Part shown: piece by piece, positions 43,725 to 50,960 of the stretch
How the letters are laid out: every line of letters begins with the position of its first letter
Position numbering within the stretch: the first letter of the stretch is position 1
Origin: Planctomycetota bacterium
GTDB lineage: Bacteria; Planctomycetota; Planctomycetia; Pirellulales; Pirellulaceae
Assembly (NCBI GenBank): GCA_014381825.1
Contig: JACNKX010000131.1
Location: 1-50,964 of the forward strand
Length of the DNA: 50,964 bases
Reading direction: 5' to 3'
Program-made: the position numbers and the translations under genes
The notes under the pieces: generated by a model
What the model was told of the DNA's origin: nothing
Seen by the model: the letters and a program-made list of their open reading frames with translations, nothing else
The model's database searches: none

Positions 43725-43949
43725 ATGAAGATCCTATGGATCAATAATGACGGCGGCGGTTACGCCAATGACATCGACATCAACGAAGCGACAACTATCG
43801 CAGAACTCTTCGAGAACAAGATTCCAAATGCGAAGGCCAGCGATTACCTGATACGGGTGAATCGCCAGCCGACGTCTCGGGAGTACGTCCTCCAAGCAGG
43901 TGACCGCGTTTCCTGTACTCCCGTCAAGATTGAAGGAGCACGTCGCTAA
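43725..43949 (+). CDS. Ubiquitin-like (beta-grasp) modifier
   Basis: The 74-residue product MKILWINNDGGGYANDIDIN, EATTIAELFENKI and VNRQPTSREYVLQAGDRVSC has the beta-grasp pattern of MoaD/ThiS/ubiquitin: strand, strand, helix (TIAELFENKI), then a final hairpin with the L-Q-x-G-D-R-V motif common to MoaD/ThiS and bacterial ubiquitin-like proteins. The C-terminus is PVKIEGARR: only one Gly (G71) and three residues beyond it, not a bare GG. Processing by the JAMM peptidase encoded downstream could expose G71 (inference). ATG 43725 is chosen over 43674 because the beta-grasp begins at once. Confidence 0.78.
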   Translation: MKILWINNDGGGYANDIDINEATTIAELFENKIPNAKASDYLIRVNRQPTSREYVLQAGDRVSCTPVKIEGARR

Positions 43950-44014
43950 TCGCACACATGGGGACGCCGCGGCTTGTTCGTGACGTTCCCGTGCGTCTTT
44001 ACCAAGGAAACACC

Positions 44015-45061
44015 ATGGCACCGACTCCCGCATATCGTATCGCGCTCGTTATCCACGAGCATCTAACGCCGCAGCCCAGTACGATCCAATGCCAGGAACT
44101 ACCCGACGCAGCTTGGTCTAAGTGTCAATCACTGCGCCGACAATTACACCTCGCTCATAGTCGCGAGTGGCGACTTGCGGCCCGACGATTGGATCGAGAC
44201 TATCGGAGTCAACTGCAGGCGTTTGCCGATCAGATGGCTCGACTCACCAGCGGCTTAGCTCATGGTGCAACAGCGGGCATCGCGACTGCGCGCGGCGTTT
44301 ACGAAGACATCTTATCGCTGCACGCAGAATTCGATGATGTGGCTTGGAGCAAACTTCAAGGTACGCTCTGTGTGACGACCGAGGACATCGTCCTGGAAGG
44401 TGTCGCTCTTGGGCGATTTCAGATCCAGCTCGATTGGCGTGAACTTCCTGCTACATGTTTTCGCGTCATTGCACTCGATCCCAATCCAGCGGCCAGTAAT
44501 GAAGACGTCACGCATCCTCACGTTGAGCATGATTCGCTTTGTGTCGGCGACGCCAGGCTGCCAATTCAACGCGCGCTGGAGCAAGGTCGGATCGCTGACT
44601 TCTTCCAAATCATCAATAGTGTTCTGCTAACGTACAACAGCGGCAGCCCCTACGTGTCGCTCGCGGATTGGAATGGCGTGTCCTGCTCGGACTGCGGTGA
44701 TTCCGTCGACTCCGACGGCCGTTACACGTGCGAGAAATGCGAACACTGCTTGTGTGAGTCTTGTTATCGCTACTGCGAAGCGTGCAGTTGCTACTTCTGT
44801 TGCGAGTGCGTCGCTCGCTGCGAGGGATGTGAGGAAGACGTATGTCATTGTTGTCAGCAGTCTTGTAAGTCGTGCCGAGATACCTTTTGTCCAGGTTGCC
44901 TGGAGGAGAACCTCTGTGATAACTGCCAGCAAGAATCGACGGAAGCGGCCGCGTTACCAGCGAGCGAACGAACCGCGGGTGATTCTGTCGGAGCCAGAGC
45001 GACGAACGCCGACATTGCGATTCACGCCGACCGCCTGGGGAAAGTTGCTGTTCCTGCGTGA
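44015..45061 (+). CDS. E2-like protein fused to cysteine-rich RING-like domain
   Basis: AAGGA precedes ATG 44015. Residues 35-110 are helical and charged. The E2-like core spans about 113-222 with THPHV at 166-170 and the catalytic cysteine C176 in DSLCVGD, followed by the helix [20 protein letters not shown]. In eukaryotic E2s the HPN motif precedes the cysteine by ten residues; here HPH precedes it by nine. Residues 224-304 contain over 20 cysteines in C-x-x-C pairs ([24 protein letters not shown]-type runs, [13 protein letters not shown]) that would bind several zinc ions as treble-clef/RING-like or TRASH-like units. A single chain thus has E2 plus a possible E3 module. The gene overlaps the JAMM gene by 146 nt. 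Confidence 0.75.
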   Translation: MAPTPAYRIALVIHEHLTPQPSTIQCQELPDAAWSKCQSLRRQLHLAHSREWRLAARRLDRDYRSQLQAFADQMARLTSGLAHGATAGIATARGVYEDILSLHAEFDDVAWSKLQGTLCVTTEDIVLEGVALGRFQIQLDWRELPATCFRVIALDPNPAASNEDVTHPHVEHDSLCVGDARLPIQRALEQGRIADFFQIINSVLLTYNSGSPYVSLADWNGVSCSDCGDSVDSDGRYTCEKCEHCLCESCYRYCEACSCYFCCECVARCEGCEEDVCHCCQQSCKSCRDTFCPGCLEENLCDNCQQESTEAAALPASERTAGDSVGARATNADIAIHADRLGKVAVPA

Positions 45062-45647
45062 TCGCGGTGAGACCGAGATTGGCGGCTTCGGGTTGTCTGG
45101 TCCAAACGACTTGTCTCTGATTGAGGACATCCGCCTCGTTGAACAAGACTGTACGGCGGTGACGGTCTCCTTCAGGGACCACGCAGTTGCGGACTTCTTT
45201 GATGAGCAGGTTGATGCGGGCCGCACACCTGAATCATTTGGGAGATGTTGGCTGCATACGCATCCTGGTGATTGTCCATTGCCTAGCGCTACAGACGAGG
45301 AGACCTTCGATCGAGTATTTGGTCGCGCGGACTGGGCTGTCATGTTCATCATCGCCCGCAGCGGCGACACCTACGCACGACTGCGATTCAACACCGGCCC
45401 TGGCGGTGAAATCGAGCTTGCCACCACGATCGACTATAGAGCGGACTTCCCGGCGTCGGATCGAACAGCGTGGGAGCAGGAGTTCACCAAGGCGGTGCAC
45501 GACACCACCATCGTCAGTTCGACGGTTGATGTCTCCGCACCCCTCGGCTATCGAGATCCGTTCGATGAGGAATGGTACGACGAGTGGTTTCAGTACGCAG
45601 ATGACGATTCCGATCGTCCAAGTGTGAAAGTGGTAGAGCATGAATGA
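44916..45647 (+). CDS. JAMM/JAB-domain isopeptidase
   Basis: The JAMM zinc-peptidase motif is complete: E54 in TEIGGFGLS, then H114-x-H116-P with S124 and D127 in [22 protein letters not shown] peptidases of bacterial ubiquitin-like operons remove C-terminal tails or detach the modifier. I place the start at GTG 44916, with GGAGGAG about eight bases before it, inside the zinc-binding tail of the E2-like gene; longer frames upstream are shadow of that gene. The acidic C-terminus ([17 protein letters not shown]) may be a binding tail. The end overlaps the E1-like gene by 8 nt. Confidence 0.85.
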   Translation: MITASKNRRKRPRYQRANEPRVILSEPERRTPTLRFTPTAWGKLLFLRDRGETEIGGFGLSGPNDLSLIEDIRLVEQDCTAVTVSFRDHAVADFFDEQVDAGRTPESFGRCWLHTHPGDCPLPSATDEETFDRVFGRADWAVMFIIARSGDTYARLRFNTGPGGEIELATTIDYRADFPASDRTAWEQEFTKAVHDTTIVSSTVDVSAPLGYRDPFDEEWYDEWFQYADDDSDRPSVKVVEHE

Positions 45648-46332
45648 CGGTTTAGACGATCGCTTCGTTCGGCAACGCGACTTGGTGCCAGGCGACAGGC
45701 TATCCGAATGTCGGGCCACCATCGTCGGTGTGGGTGCTGTGGGCAGGAACTTGGCGCTTCAGCTTGCCGCCGTTGGGGTGCCCAACATTCAACTGATCGA
45801 CTTTGATCGCGTTGATCTATCAAACACGACCACGCAGGGTTTTTCGGCTGATGAAGTCGGCATGGCCAAGGTCGAGGCCGTCCGAGGCGCGATCCAGCGA
45901 CTCGATCCTTCTCTCGCTGTTGAGACAATTCAAGATCGCTATCGGTCCAAGCAAGCCGTCGGAAATGTCTTGTTCGGTTGCGTCGATTCGATCTCGGCGC
46001 GAGCAGCAATCTGGCGCACTGTCAAGAATCGCTGCGGTTTCTGGTGTGATGCAAGAATGCTTGGAGAAGTCATCCGAGTTTTAACTGCAAGCCATCCAAG
46101 CATTGATGAGTTCTACTCGACGACGCTCTTCTCACAATCCGAGGCCCAAGTCGGGAATTGCACAAGTCGCACTACGATCTACGCAGCCTGCATTGCTGCT
46201 GGAATGATGACCCATCAATTCTCGCGCTGGCTTCGCGAGATCCCAACTGATTCTGACCTGACCCTCAATCTGCTCGCCAGCGAACTATCCATTCCATCAC
46301 CCGTTCCAACGCCGCAGTACTCCTGGGACTGA
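45640..46332 (+). CDS. E1-like ThiF-family adenylating enzyme
   Basis: The 230-residue protein is a single ThiF/MoeB Rossmann module: ATP-binding GVGAVG at 30-35, [11 protein letters not shown] at 52-62, the lysine in GMAKVEA, D116 in [10 protein letters not shown], and a cysteine in VGNCTSRTT (C174), placed as the catalytic or thioester cysteine of the family. It would adenylate the C-terminus of the beta-grasp protein and pass it to C176 of the E2-like protein. It lacks the C-terminal ubiquitin-fold and second catalytic domain of eukaryotic E1, as is normal for bacteria. Confidence 0.88.
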   Translation: MNDGLDDRFVRQRDLVPGDRLSECRATIVGVGAVGRNLALQLAAVGVPNIQLIDFDRVDLSNTTTQGFSADEVGMAKVEAVRGAIQRLDPSLAVETIQDRYRSKQAVGNVLFGCVDSISARAAIWRTVKNRCGFWCDARMLGEVIRVLTASHPSIDEFYSTTLFSQSEAQVGNCTSRTTIYAACIAAGMMTHQFSRWLREIPTDSDLTLNLLASELSIPSPVPTPQYSWD

Positions 46333-46463
46333 CGGTCACCGAGAAAGCACATTGGAAGGACCGAATGTCGATGCGGATCGATCGGAAGATCGCTGCCATC
46401 TACGCCGCGTCAACCAAACTCAAACGGGACGCCCTGTCGAAGTCACCACTGGAAGCTGACTGA
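46329..46463 (+). CDS. Micro-ORF closing the ubiquitin-like operon
   Basis: The 44-codon frame [20 protein letters not shown], then [17 protein letters not shown], is compact and basic and looks like short HWK-x-R-I-type proteins of planctomycetes. It would need a CTG start overlapping the E1 stop (CTGA), or start at ATG 46365 with 32 residues. It ends 15 nt before the terminator stem. It is supported by position and composition only. Confidence 0.4.
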   Translation: MTVTEKAHWKDRMSMRIDRKIAAIYAASTKLKRDALSKSPLEAD

Positions 46464-46478
46464 TTCACAGTAGAAGCT

Positions 46479-46520
46479 CCCGGCCGCGCGATTGCGCGGC
46501 CGGGGGTGTGCTCTCTCTTA
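46479..46520 (+). terminator. Strong stem-loop terminator of the ubiquitin-like operon
   Basis: A perfect 11-bp GC-rich stem (46479-46489 and 46494-46504) with a GATT loop is followed by a pyrimidine-rich run (GTGCTCTCTCTTA). It marks the end of the ubiquitin-like gene block and insulates the following repressor gene. Confidence 0.75.
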
Positions 46521-46564
46521 GCTATCAGACGGTTCAGCCGCAGCGAGATTGCCGTCCGAATAGG

Positions 46565-46580
46565 TATTCCAAATGGAATA
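46565..46580. promoter_or_regulatory. Dyad operator, TATTCCA-AA-TGGAATA
   Basis: Two perfect 7-bp arms with a 2-bp centre lie 41 bp before ATG of the repressor-like gene, in the promoter position. A half site (TGGAATA) recurs at 47492-47498 in front of the next gene. Self-regulation by the neighbouring phage-type repressor is inferred. Confidence 0.6.
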
Positions 46581-46620
46581 GTTGTTGAGTCATATGCATG
46601 CGTCGGTACAATGTGACGTC

Positions 46621-47409
46621 ATGGGAAAGAAAAAGCTCGCGACGAAGTCCAATCGCCCGGCTGCCTCGGCGCTCGGAGAGCGTATTACTTGGTTGCTAGA
46701 TCATGTATGGGATGGAAATCGCTCGGCGATGTCGCGCGACGTTGGCTGTTCGCCGTCGGTCATCACCAAGGTTGCAGCCGGAAGTCAGTCAGCTGGGCGG
46801 CGGCTGCTAACGGCGATCGCCAATCACCCAAAAATAAATCCCACATGGTTGCTAAGCGGAATAGGAGAACCGCTACTTGCAGATAGTCCAGAAGTGCCAG
46901 CCGCAGGTTGGCCGCTGGAAATTACCCGCCAACCACTGCTTGGCGCGCCAGCCGATTGCCCGGGCTTGCTTAGCGGCGAATCGTTTCCAACTGCCGGTGC
47001 TTTTTACAGGGAGAGCCGTTACTGGATCGAAGTGCAACCAAGAGATCCGCTCCTTCGCCTACGGCACTTGAGGATTGCTGCCAAGGATCTTCTCCTGATC
47101 GAGACTGATAAGAGCTACTGGAGTCAGATCCATCTGGTTCAAGATCGCATCTGCGTGGTTGAACAGCAGGGTGTGGCCGAACTTGCCTTTGTGCATCATC
47201 ACGAGGGCGACCCTGACGATCCGAATGAGCACCTCTATGTTGAGATGCCCTACGAGCAAGAAACGGGAGACAGGCTGGTCATCGTTCGCCTCCGTGCGGA
47301 CGGATCCACGGAAACCAAGGTGCGAGAGCCCGCCCCACCCCTGCCGCGCACCAGAACCATTCGAAGTTCGCAGATCTTGGGCGTTTGCTTGATGGTCGTT
47401 CGTCGTTAA
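46621..47409 (+). CDS. Phage-type (CI/LexA-like) repressor
   Basis: After a basic start (MGKKKLATKSNRP) residues about 18-65 are a helix-turn-helix (GERITWLLDHVWDGNRSAMS, then RDVGCSPSVITKVAAGSQSA), followed by INPTWLLSGIGEPLL, a motif typical of phage-type repressors. The C-terminal half resembles the S24 peptidase fold in outline (RHLRIAAKDLLLIETD, ends SSQILGVCLMVVRR), but the G-D-S-M catalytic motif is absent, so it probably does not cleave itself. A dyad lies just upstream. In-frame ATGs exist further upstream (46582, 46594); 46621 avoids running through the operator-proximal region. No strong Shine-Dalgarno is seen. Confidence 0.68.
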   Translation: MGKKKLATKSNRPAASALGERITWLLDHVWDGNRSAMSRDVGCSPSVITKVAAGSQSAGRRLLTAIANHPKINPTWLLSGIGEPLLADSPEVPAAGWPLEITRQPLLGAPADCPGLLSGESFPTAGAFYRESRYWIEVQPRDPLLRLRHLRIAAKDLLLIETDKSYWSQIHLVQDRICVVEQQGVAELAFVHHHEGDPDDPNEHLYVEMPYEQETGDRLVIVRLRADGSTETKVREPAPPLPRTRTIRSSQILGVCLMVVRR

Positions 47410-47483
47410 GTCGCTAATACAAAACGAGTTGCCTGCTTCTGAGCGTTCGCCATTTGCGGTCCAATCAAGGTTCGCAACTGATG

Positions 47484-47510
47484 TTGACAATTGGAATAGA
47501 AAACTAATAC
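47484..47510 (+). promoter_or_regulatory. Possible promoter with operator half site
   Basis: TTGACA at 47484-47489 and TAATAC at 47505-47510 are 15 bp apart, shorter than the ideal 17. Between them lies TGGAATA (47492-47498), one arm of the dyad found in front of the repressor gene. This would let the repressor also control the genes at 47549-50749. Confidence 0.4.
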
Positions 47511-47548
47511 AACTATCCAGACGCACAGCACTCAGTCGATGGAAAATC

Positions 47549-49051
47549 ATGGCGAAGAAATCTGATCAGACCGGGTTTAGCAGAATCTACGCTGCCTTTC
47601 TGTCTTTGTGCAGGCCCGCCGAACTCCCGCCGCCGTGGGATGGCTTGACGCCGCACTCTGACTGCTTTCTTTGCCCGACAGACCCGGATGCGGCATTCGC
47701 TGAACTACAGGAGCAATTTGATCGTCGTGATCTCTTACGATCTCACGTCGCAGTTCGAACAAGAGACAATGGAGTTCGGCTTCGTCGCAGTCTGCGTGAC
47801 CCGGCGGAGTATGTTGTCGCGCTGAGAAAGAAGGAAGGGGCCGCGCCGTTTGATGTCCTCACGGCCGAGGGGTGCTTGTCGCAAACGCGCTGGCCTGCGA
47901 TTGCGAGTTTGGAAGATCTGTCGATTCGGGCTGCTTTGGCGGATTCTGATAACCGACTTTTGGTTTGTTTTGACATGCTGGAACTTGTTGTGTGCCGCAG
48001 CATCGGACTCCCCGCAAGTCTGGCTGTAGGCCTTGATGATGAGAGCCTGGATTTGCTCGACGAGCTAGCGTTGTTGTGTGGCTGGAACACGCGCGATCGG
48101 GATTATTATCTCAACAGACTGACTGATGAGCAGTTGGAGGCGGAAGAAGCTAGGTACGAGGCTTTGGAAGCTCGACTTGCTGACTCGATGGCGGCGGCCG
48201 ACGCCGCTGCCAGGGCGCTCGATGAACCGCCCCAAGATGATGTCGAAGACCAACAGGAATGTAGCGGCGCACAGTCGAGCGAGGTAGAAGGTCTGGAAGT
48301 AGGAGACTCTGCGGCCGCGGCCGTTCAAGATGTATCTGATGATAGCGCTGCCGATAAACGAGCAGCGCCCAGCAGTGTGAAGAAGGAGAATGATAGCCCA
48401 ATACATGAACTGACCATCCTCGGCTGGCGATTTCCGGCGATGAGTACAGAAGAACCAGCGGAACTGATGCCGTTGATCGACTATCTGCGCGATGTGGATC
48501 AGTATCTTGGAATCGACTTGGAAGTCGGAATCTGGACTCCAAAGGCGGCGAGTATTCGGCTTATCGAAAAACGCTTGGAGCACGGCGTCATTCCCGGCGC
48601 AGTCGACGCTGTACGGGACAGCTATGAGCAAGAAGGTTGGTCGCTCCAAAGATATGGCCATCCCCCGCGTAGGCCGCCATCGAATTTCGCAGAAGCCGTC
48701 GCGCGATTGCGCGAAGTGTTCCGAGGCGAAGGTTCTCAACTCGCGCCCTACGAAGAACGGGTAAAAGAAGCGATGGTCTGGTTTGAGAGGCACTTGGACC
48801 TAGATGTTGTTGTTCCGATGTTGAATGAAGCCGCGACGGCGAGCGACCCTGTCAGGAAGTCGAACCTGTTGGTGGCAGCCGAACTAGGACGAATGCTGCA
48901 CCGCGAGGCGGCAGCCGTTGATCAGTGCATGCAGCGCGCTGTAGCAACTGCGGTGGAGAATCACACTGCTCCAGCGGAGCTGCCGAATATGAAGTGTCTG
49001 CTTGCTCTTGTAGATAGGTTGATGGGCGTGAGCCGGGAGCTGTCTCGATGA
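47549..49051 (+). CDS. Unrecognised 500-residue protein
   Basis: The ATG is preceded by GGA, nine bases upstream. The N-terminal third is a folded domain with a C-x-x-C pair (DCFLCPTDPDAAF) and helices (FDVLTAEGCLSQTRWPAIAS). The middle (about 180-290) is an acidic, alanine-rich, low-complexity linker (SMAAADAAARALDEPPQDDV, VGDSAAAAVQDVSDDSAADK). The C-terminal third is helical (HELTILGWRFPAMST, ERVKEAMVWFERHLDLDVVV). The linker separates two functional ends. I cannot assign a family. The stop overlaps the next gene by ATGA. Confidence 0.65.
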   Translation: MAKKSDQTGFSRIYAAFLSLCRPAELPPPWDGLTPHSDCFLCPTDPDAAFAELQEQFDRRDLLRSHVAVRTRDNGVRLRRSLRDPAEYVVALRKKEGAAPFDVLTAEGCLSQTRWPAIASLEDLSIRAALADSDNRLLVCFDMLELVVCRSIGLPASLAVGLDDESLDLLDELALLCGWNTRDRDYYLNRLTDEQLEAEEARYEALEARLADSMAAADAAARALDEPPQDDVEDQQECSGAQSSEVEGLEVGDSAAAAVQDVSDDSAADKRAAPSSVKKENDSPIHELTILGWRFPAMSTEEPAELMPLIDYLRDVDQYLGIDLEVGIWTPKAASIRLIEKRLEHGVIPGAVDAVRDSYEQEGWSLQRYGHPPRRPPSNFAEAVARLREVFRGEGSQLAPYEERVKEAMVWFERHLDLDVVVPMLNEAATASDPVRKSNLLVAAELGRMLHREAAAVDQCMQRAVATAVENHTAPAELPNMKCLLALVDRLMGVSRELSR

Positions 49052-49461
49052 TTGAATCGGGTGACTCGCATCTTAGTAATCTTCGGCTATCCGATGGTGA
49101 CTTTGCTTCGTTGCGAGAGAACGGATTTGTGAGAGCGGAGCCCAGAGGCGCCATGATCATCTTCAAGCTCAGGTTTCGTTGCCGAGAGACAAAGCGACAG
49201 TGTGTGCGATACATCGGCACCAATCAAGAACTCGCCGACGCTGTAGGCGCAGAACTGAAACTACTCCAACAGGACAAACAACTTCGCAGAGACCTACGCC
49301 GCATGGAACAACGCGCTCGCCGCGTGTTAAGAGAGACGAAAAGGCGCCTGGAGCATCTGCTATTGGAAAGCGGATTTCATTTTCATGGGCTAGAGATCCG
49401 GCGGCAACGCTCGACGTCATGTGACGAGCGGTTACGCAGCGCGTCAAGTCATTCTGAATAA
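49048..49461 (+). CDS. Small basic coiled-coil protein
   Basis: A 137-residue protein: FKLRFRCRETKRQCVRYIGT, then a long basic helix (LKLLQQDKQLRRDLRRMEQR, ARRVLRETKRRLEHLLLE) and GFHFHGLEIRRQRS. The C-x6-C hook plus basic helices suggests nucleic acid binding (inference); it has a slight likeness to DUF6788-type small proteins that accompany mobile elements. Overlap with the previous stop shows coupling. Confidence 0.6.
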   Translation: MIESGDSHLSNLRLSDGDFASLRENGFVRAEPRGAMIIFKLRFRCRETKRQCVRYIGTNQELADAVGAELKLLQQDKQLRRDLRRMEQRARRVLRETKRRLEHLLLESGFHFHGLEIRRQRSTSCDERLRSASSHSE

Positions 49462-49475
49462 GGGAGGCCCGAACA

Positions 49476-49922
49476 GTGCCAGAAGCGCCACAAGAACCCG
49501 ATAGTGCACCGAAACAGGTACGCAAGAAGAAAGTTCGAGCCAAGGGGCAAGATCTGCCCGCGAAGCCACCGGCGGCCGAAATCGATATCGATCAGCGACG
49601 AGTCGAGAAGCTCGACGAGCTTCAATTGAACGCGCTTGAATCGCCAAATCCGCTTCAGGGTGGGTTGAGGAGTGCTGCTGGCGATCTGCTGTACATCGGG
49701 CTACAGATGAAGCGAACCATTGTTGCCAACATCGGCGGGCAGATGGGGGTATCGGATTTCGATCGTGTATCACCATCGATCGAGCTCCTTCTTCGCGTGT
49801 CACGCCAAGCTGATCGCCTTGCGAGTCTTGACCAGCGTTTTAGCGAAACTCAACAAGTGACACGGTCGCACCTTCCTGACCCAGGTAGCAAAGCGGAGAA
49901 CTTGGATTTTGATACCCACTGA
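49476..49922 (+). CDS. Unrecognised 148-residue protein
   Basis: GTG start with GGGAGG about nine bases upstream. The N-terminus is a basic, disordered stretch (KQVRKKKVRAKGQDLPAKPP); the rest is helical (LDELQLNALESPNPLQGGLR, DRVSPSIELLLRVSRQADRL). It lies 14 nt behind the basic coiled-coil gene. It might be a DNA-associated adaptor; the function is unknown. Confidence 0.6.
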   Translation: MPEAPQEPDSAPKQVRKKKVRAKGQDLPAKPPAAEIDIDQRRVEKLDELQLNALESPNPLQGGLRSAAGDLLYIGLQMKRTIVANIGGQMGVSDFDRVSPSIELLLRVSRQADRLASLDQRFSETQQVTRSHLPDPGSKAENLDFDTH

Positions 49923-49966
49923 CTCCTTGTTGCTAGCACAGGGCAATCGAACGCGGGAAGGACGTC

Positions 49967-50749
49967 ATGAGTGATCATGATCCGACAACCTATTCTGTGA
50001 CCCGGGCGCGTTGGCGAAACGGCCCGAGCTGGCGCTGGTTGACCGCGCAACAGGCCGCATCACAGCCTGGTAAGGTCGTCGGGAGGCACGATGCGCTCAC
50101 CAAATTGGCGATTGATTATCTGCGTGGACGCGTAGGCCGACGTCAACGCGCAGCGCAGCTGAGCTTTCGCCTGGTCGAAGCAGCCGAAATCATCGATGCT
50201 GATGGGGGAGTTCGAGAGACCCTACAGATATTGGCCGTCGGCGATGTGGATGTCGCGGATATGGCTGAGACGTCCGGTATTGCACAGGACGAGATTCGGA
50301 CCTGGGAAGGTTTGTACTTCGATGTCCGAGAATGTCGGAGTCGATTCGCGTGGATCAGAGCGAAGATTATTCATCCGCTTGAAGAGGCAGGTCGAACAAC
50401 CTTTGCCGCTCGGCTCAAGGTAGCGTTAGTGGGAGGCGCTTCTGCAGCTGAGGCAGTTATCGAATCTGACGTAAGGATGCCCGCTGAGGAGGCAGACCGA
50501 ATACTCGATGCGAACCGAAAGATACATCAAAAGCTGATGGAAGCTGGCGACATTCCACTTACGAATTCAGCTGAGGCTCTTCAGCTGATGTCGCTTTACC
50601 AGGAACAACAGCAGCTTGAGTTTGAACGCGAGAAGTTTCGCGAACACTGCGCCACGGAGAGGCGACGTCACGAACTCGCTGTTAAACGCCTTGAGCACCC
50701 TGAGCTAGTCGCCGAAGAACTTCGAGCCCAGGTGGCATCTGAGAGCTGA
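49967..50749 (+). CDS. Helix-turn-helix and coiled-coil protein of unknown function
   Basis: GGAAGGA lies before the ATG. A 260-residue protein whose middle (DVADMAETSGIAQDEIRTWE, then GLYFDVRECRSRFAW) has the shape of a helix-turn-helix with the G-L-Y-F-D-V-R tail of some phage-derived regulators. The last 70 residues form a charged coiled coil (YQEQQQLEFEREKFREHCAT). It is the last gene before the terminal repeats. Control of, or binding to, the element end is a possibility only. Confidence 0.62.
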   Translation: MSDHDPTTYSVTRARWRNGPSWRWLTAQQAASQPGKVVGRHDALTKLAIDYLRGRVGRRQRAAQLSFRLVEAAEIIDADGGVRETLQILAVGDVDVADMAETSGIAQDEIRTWEGLYFDVRECRSRFAWIRAKIIHPLEEAGRTTFAARLKVALVGGASAAEAVIESDVRMPAEEADRILDANRKIHQKLMEAGDIPLTNSAEALQLMSLYQEQQQLEFEREKFREHCATERRRHELAVKRLEHPELVAEELRAQVASES

Positions 50750-50777
50750 CGTTCACGTAGCGGTCGCGACGCACACG

Positions 50778-50960
50778 TGCCAACCTTTGTGTCCGGAATG
50801 CGTCCGATGGCCAACCTTTGTGTCTCAAACGTGACAAGGTTTGTGTCCAAGCTGGTTGTAACTCGTTATGCTCTGGTGATCGACGGGACAAGCTTTATGT
50901 CATCTACCAACCGTTTGGTATTTGACATAAAGGTTGTCATTTCGGACACAAAGGTTGTCA
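50778..50960. repeat. Six 16-bp repeats, probable transposon-end TnsB sites
   Basis: Copies of TGACAACCTTTGTGTC lie at 50778-50794, 50809-50825, 50832-50848, 50887-50901 (plus strand) and at 50924-50939 and 50945-50960 (minus strand). The outermost two read inward as TGACA...TGTC, the layout of terminal TnsB-binding repeats of Tn7-like and type V-K elements. A palindrome TACCAA-CCGT-TTGGTA (50905-50920) lies between copies four and five. The four copies in the opposite orientation are odd for a single transposon end and may belong to a second element or a regulatory array. The tip itself is not visible. Confidence 0.65.

Noticed and set aside
43725-46332. CBASS- or Bil-type operon
   Set aside because: There is no CD-NTase and the E2-like protein is fused to a zinc-rich tail, so I did not assign it to a named subtype; the gene set alone is reported.
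40050-46332. PRTRC (ParB/ThiF-related) cassette
   Set aside because: A ThiF protein, a JAB protein and a ubiquitin-fold protein are shared, but no ParB-related gene or PRTRC protein B, D or F could be recognised.
47492-47498. Second full operator for the repressor
   Set aside because: Only one 7-bp arm is present; the other arm is not recognisable, so it is listed as a half site.
50778-50960. CRISPR array
   Set aside because: Repeats are only 16 bp, spacing is uneven, and copies occur in both orientations; no cas gene is near.
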